The notes beneath the pieces were generated by a model. It ran no database searches, was not told the origin of the DNA, and was given only the letters and a program-made list of their open reading frames with translations. Both the position numbers and the translations under genes were made by a program. Below are positions 6,202-7,803 of a stretch of 7,803 bases of DNA, in pieces; within the stretch, counting starts at the first letter, position 1; each line of letters starts with the position of its first letter. The DNA comes from Candidatus Bathycorpusculum fermentans (GTDB taxonomy: Archaea > Thermoproteota > Bathyarchaeia > Bathyarchaeales > Bathycorpusculaceae), in NCBI GenBank assembly GCA_009787175.1, contig WRGM01000103.1:1-7803 (forward strand), in the 5' to 3' direction.

Positions 6202-6911
6202 CCAAGTTTTTTTCCTTTGGCAAACATGGTGGTACGATATAAGTTACCCATTGCAATGGGTACATGAGGGATTTTGCCTCGTCTAAATAAAGAGATATCC
6301 ACAAACCCTGCTCTGTGCATGAGTTGCTGTATTTGATTGTCTGATCGTATTCGCCAAACAGTAAACCGTTTCTGAAAGGGAAGGGGAAAATGCTGAATTT
6401 CAATAACTGCTTTTTTTGTTCCTGCAAACTCGCGTAAAACAAAAACCGATTCCATATTAAGTACACGATAAACTTCGATAAACATTTTTTCTGGATCTGG
6501 TAGAAACCGTATAACACCTGCACAGGTACCAAGTGTAAAAGTTTTTGTTTTGAATGGGAGATGCTCGGCATCTGCAAGGATGAGGTTAACATTGTTTTCC
6601 TTGTTTAACCGCTTTTTTGCGATTTTCAGCATTGATTTCGAAAGGTCAACAGCACAGATTTTACCGTTAAATTTTAGCTTTTTTCTAAGCATAATGAGTT
6701 GGGTACCTGTTCCGCAACCTACATCAAGGAGGATATCGTGACTTCGGGGTTTTGCTGTTTCAAGAAGTGTTTTGTGAGCTTTGGTAATTAGTGTACTGAG
6801 CAGATATAGGGTGAGAAAATTGTAGATTTTGCTCATGATAAGATTGTAGCCTCGCATAATTTCGATTTTGTCACGAACGGCTTTGGTCGATTGGGATTTT
6901 GCTGTTTTCAT
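6198..6911 (-). CDS. Class I SAM-dependent methyltransferase, UbiE/MenG-like
   Basis: This 237-residue cytoplasmic methyltransferase has a clear Rossmann fold: motif I LLDVGCGTG (D63-G69), acidic D89 (ICAVD), motif II region LADAEHLPF (D114) and a C-terminal AGFVDISLFRRG strand. The N-terminus (YNLIMSKIYNFLTLY) resembles the YDxxSxxYDxL segment of UbiE-type enzymes that methylate lipids or quinones, and 237 residues is a usual length for them. The substrate cannot be read from the sequence. The cysteine set of ArsM is absent, so it is not a second arsenic enzyme. Its stop overlaps the stop of the Tes-like gene at TTAA. The ATG at 6911 is chosen because a BRE/TATA sits 26 bases upstream and no ribosome binding site is visible; M19 at 6857 is an alternative. 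A lipid-related role beside a Tes-like enzyme is tempting but unproven. Confidence 0.8.
   Translation of the reverse strand: MKTAKSQSTKAVRDKIEIMRGYNLIMSKIYNFLTLYLLSTLITKAHKTLLETAKPRSHDILLDVGCGTGTQLIMLRKKLKFNGKICAVDLSKSMLKIAKKRLNKENNVNLILADAEHLPFKTKTFTLGTCAGVIRFLPDPEKMFIEVYRVLNMESVFVLREFAGTKKAVIEIQHFPLPFQKRFTVWRIRSDNQIQQLMHRAGFVDISLFRRGKIPHVPIAMGNLYRTTMFAKGKKLG
6207..6213 (+). terminator. Oligo-T terminator candidate at the operon end
   Basis: Seven T's begin 6 bases after the stop of the Tes-like gene, flanked by CCAAG and CTTTGG, which are nearly complementary. This could end the plus-strand operon. It lies within the 3' end of the opposing methyltransferase gene. Confidence 0.4.
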
Positions 6912-7554
6912 TAAGGCATGTGTACTGTTTTGTTATATTTATTTTTTCAATTCCTTTTTTAGGTTTACCATTTACGAAATATTTTTCTGGAATTTTTGGG
7001 TTAGTGACCCAGAGTTTTATCATTTGGTTGACTATGTTAGTTTCGCCTGTGCCGTAGGGTTTTAACTGTGCGTGTAATATGTACTTGTTTAGTACATCTA
7101 CAAATACGGCTCCTTGGGCTTTGGGTGAGGGTTCGCCGTTTGTTTTCTGGGTTCCAAACTGTTTTTCTGCTCCGGTGGGGACATCAAAGACGCAGCCATC
7201 AACTGCTATAACGCGGTATCCGTGAAAAGTTTTAAAATCCGTTGTGTAGGCGTAGTCTTTTAGGAAATAGTTGTTGTTTAGATCTATAAATGCTGTGTGA
7301 GAGAATTTTTCTCGTGCTTCGAAGAGGCTTTGTTTGTCCATGGCGAATTTGTATCCTTTTTCTTTGATGAATCGGTTTATGGCGATTTGTGCTGATTGCC
7401 GTGGTAGGGTGAGTAGAAATGTGGCGAGTTTGTCGAAGGTCATTTTAGCGGTGTGTCTTGTAAAGTAGGATGTTTTGGTTCTATGTTTGGCGATGAAAGT
7501 GATATTTGTGAGGGATTTTTCGAGTTTGTGAATAAGTATCATTAAACGATTCAT
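6871..7554 (-). pseudogene. IS4-family transposase, C-terminal part missing
   Basis: Of 227 residues from ATG 7554, about the first 190 look like an IS4-type DDE transposase: an N-terminal helical region, then the first catalytic Asp (D119) in VIAVDGCVFDVP, followed by a GAVFVDVLNKYILHA strand and a TGETN segment. IS4 transposases are usually about 350-450 residues. The later catalytic Asp and the Glu of the Y-x2-R-E-K region are absent, so the enzyme should be inactive. The last 40 or so residues, from about IKLWVTNPKIP onward, look like non-transposase sequence read through. The frame ends 41 bases inside the downstream methyltransferase gene, in another frame. A TTG at 7567-7569 is an alternative start, but ATG 7554 is more likely. 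The remnant marks an old insertion followed by deletion. Confidence 0.7.
6933..6948 (-). promoter_or_regulatory. BRE/TATA promoter giving a leaderless methyltransferase transcript
   Basis: On the minus strand, GAAAAAA (BRE-like, 6942-6948) runs into TAAATATAA (TATA-like, 6933-6941). The TATA centre is 26 bases before the ATG at 6911, so transcription should start at the ATG itself. The element lies within the reading frame of the truncated transposase. Confidence 0.55.
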
Positions 7555-7569
7555 TGGGTTACACTTCAA

Positions 7570-7803
7570 TATGCAGAATACCCAATAAATGTGCTCGCAC
7601 TACTTATCGAGTTAATTGCTTGTTATATCCAAAAATTTTAGCCTGATGACATTGCTATAAAGCTGTGGTTCAATTGACCCCACCTGAGGTATTTACCAAA
7701 ATCCAAAGCTTGTTTTTTTGAGAGTGTTCACGTTTAGAGAGATAGCGCCCTTTTTCATAATTTTACTGGTTTCAACACACCTCTATGATGGATATGCCAC
7801 GCG
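7570..7803. other. 234 bases without a convincing gene, upstream of the transposase remnant
   Basis: This stretch should contain one end of the IS4-like element, but no terminal inverted repeat can be fixed because the opposite end has been lost. Visible structures are an imperfect inverted repeat, GTGG (7665-7668) and CCAC (7680-7683) around the perfect palindrome TCAATTGA (7670-7677), and a short GGTA-TT-TACC symmetry at 7688-7697. One very short minus-strand frame is listed separately. No RNA gene is recognisable. Confidence 0.4.
7693..7758 (-). pseudogene. 21-codon frame, possible 5' stub of a pilin-like gene
   Basis: The frame begins MKKGAISLNVNTL and stops after KKTSFGFW. The opening is like the KKGAISLSVNT-type N-termini of small archaeal membrane proteins with class III (pilin-like) signals, in which a hydrophobic helix should follow. 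Here the helix is missing, and the frame runs toward the transposase remnant, as expected if the insertion cut the gene after about 13 codons. There is no good ribosome binding site; GGTG lies about 19 bases upstream. The match is short and may be chance. Confidence 0.25.

Noticed and set aside
6170..6592. A 140-codon minus-strand frame overlapping the methyltransferase
   Set aside because: It overlaps the methyltransferase frame, which has clear SAM-binding motifs; the translation of the alternative frame shows no family features.
6198..6911. Second arsenite methyltransferase
   Set aside because: It lacks the Cys residues of ArsM at the TCC, LGCG, SNCV and GCISG positions and looks UbiE-like.
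6868..7065. A 65-codon plus-strand frame opposite the transposase tail
   Set aside because: It is rich in Phe and Tyr, consistent with the antisense of a Lys/Asn-rich frame. No ribosome binding site or motif was seen.
7661..7690. GGTTCAATTGACCCC resembling a tRNA T-arm
   Set aside because: No matching acceptor, D or anticodon arms could be built around it. It is better described as an imperfect inverted repeat.
1..7803. CRISPR array or long direct repeats
   Set aside because: No regularly spaced repeated unit was found on reading the window.

Overview
The window looks like a chromosomal segment from an AT-rich archaeon, about 40% G+C by eye. Upstream of several genes there are archaeal-type BRE/TATA elements about 26 bases before a start codon or a plausible transcript start. 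Oligo-T tracts, rather than strong hairpins, follow the genes. The protein families (a COG1964/Tes-like radical SAM enzyme, a YdjY-domain protein, and an HdrB/HdrD-type CCG iron-sulfur protein) are typical of methanogens and related lineages such as Bathyarchaeia. The exact taxon cannot be fixed from this sequence.

Layout. Bases 1-187 hold a hairpin followed by six T's and a promoter region. A radical SAM protein with unusual cysteine spacing (188-1429, +) follows. It converges on an ArsM-type arsenite methyltransferase (1438-2262, -). A divergent intergenic region (2263-2396) carries back-to-back BRE/TATA elements with a small inverted repeat between them. It opens a tight four-gene plus-strand operon (2397-6201; gaps of 10, 10 and 14 bases). 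The operon encodes a membrane-anchored YdjY-domain protein with a Cys-rich motif, a six-helix CcdA/DsbD-like membrane protein without the usual thiol cysteines, a ferredoxin-plus-two-CCG-domain redox protein, and a Tes/COG1964-type radical SAM enzyme with several extra iron-binding cysteine sets. The operon meets a minus-strand class I methyltransferase (6198-6911) at a shared TTAA that supplies both stop codons. Upstream of that gene lies an IS4-type transposase remnant lacking its C-terminal half, and then 234 bases with no convincing gene.

How the parts may work together (inference). The four-gene operon reads as a membrane-linked electron-transfer module. The YdjY protein would sit on the outer face, the CcdA-like protein would span the membrane, and the CCG protein would be the cytoplasmic redox partner that could supply electrons to the iron-rich radical SAM enzyme. 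Two methyltransferases flank it, one clearly of the arsenic type. A role in arsenic or lipid modification is possible, but the sequence does not show it. I see no rRNA, tRNA or CRISPR array.
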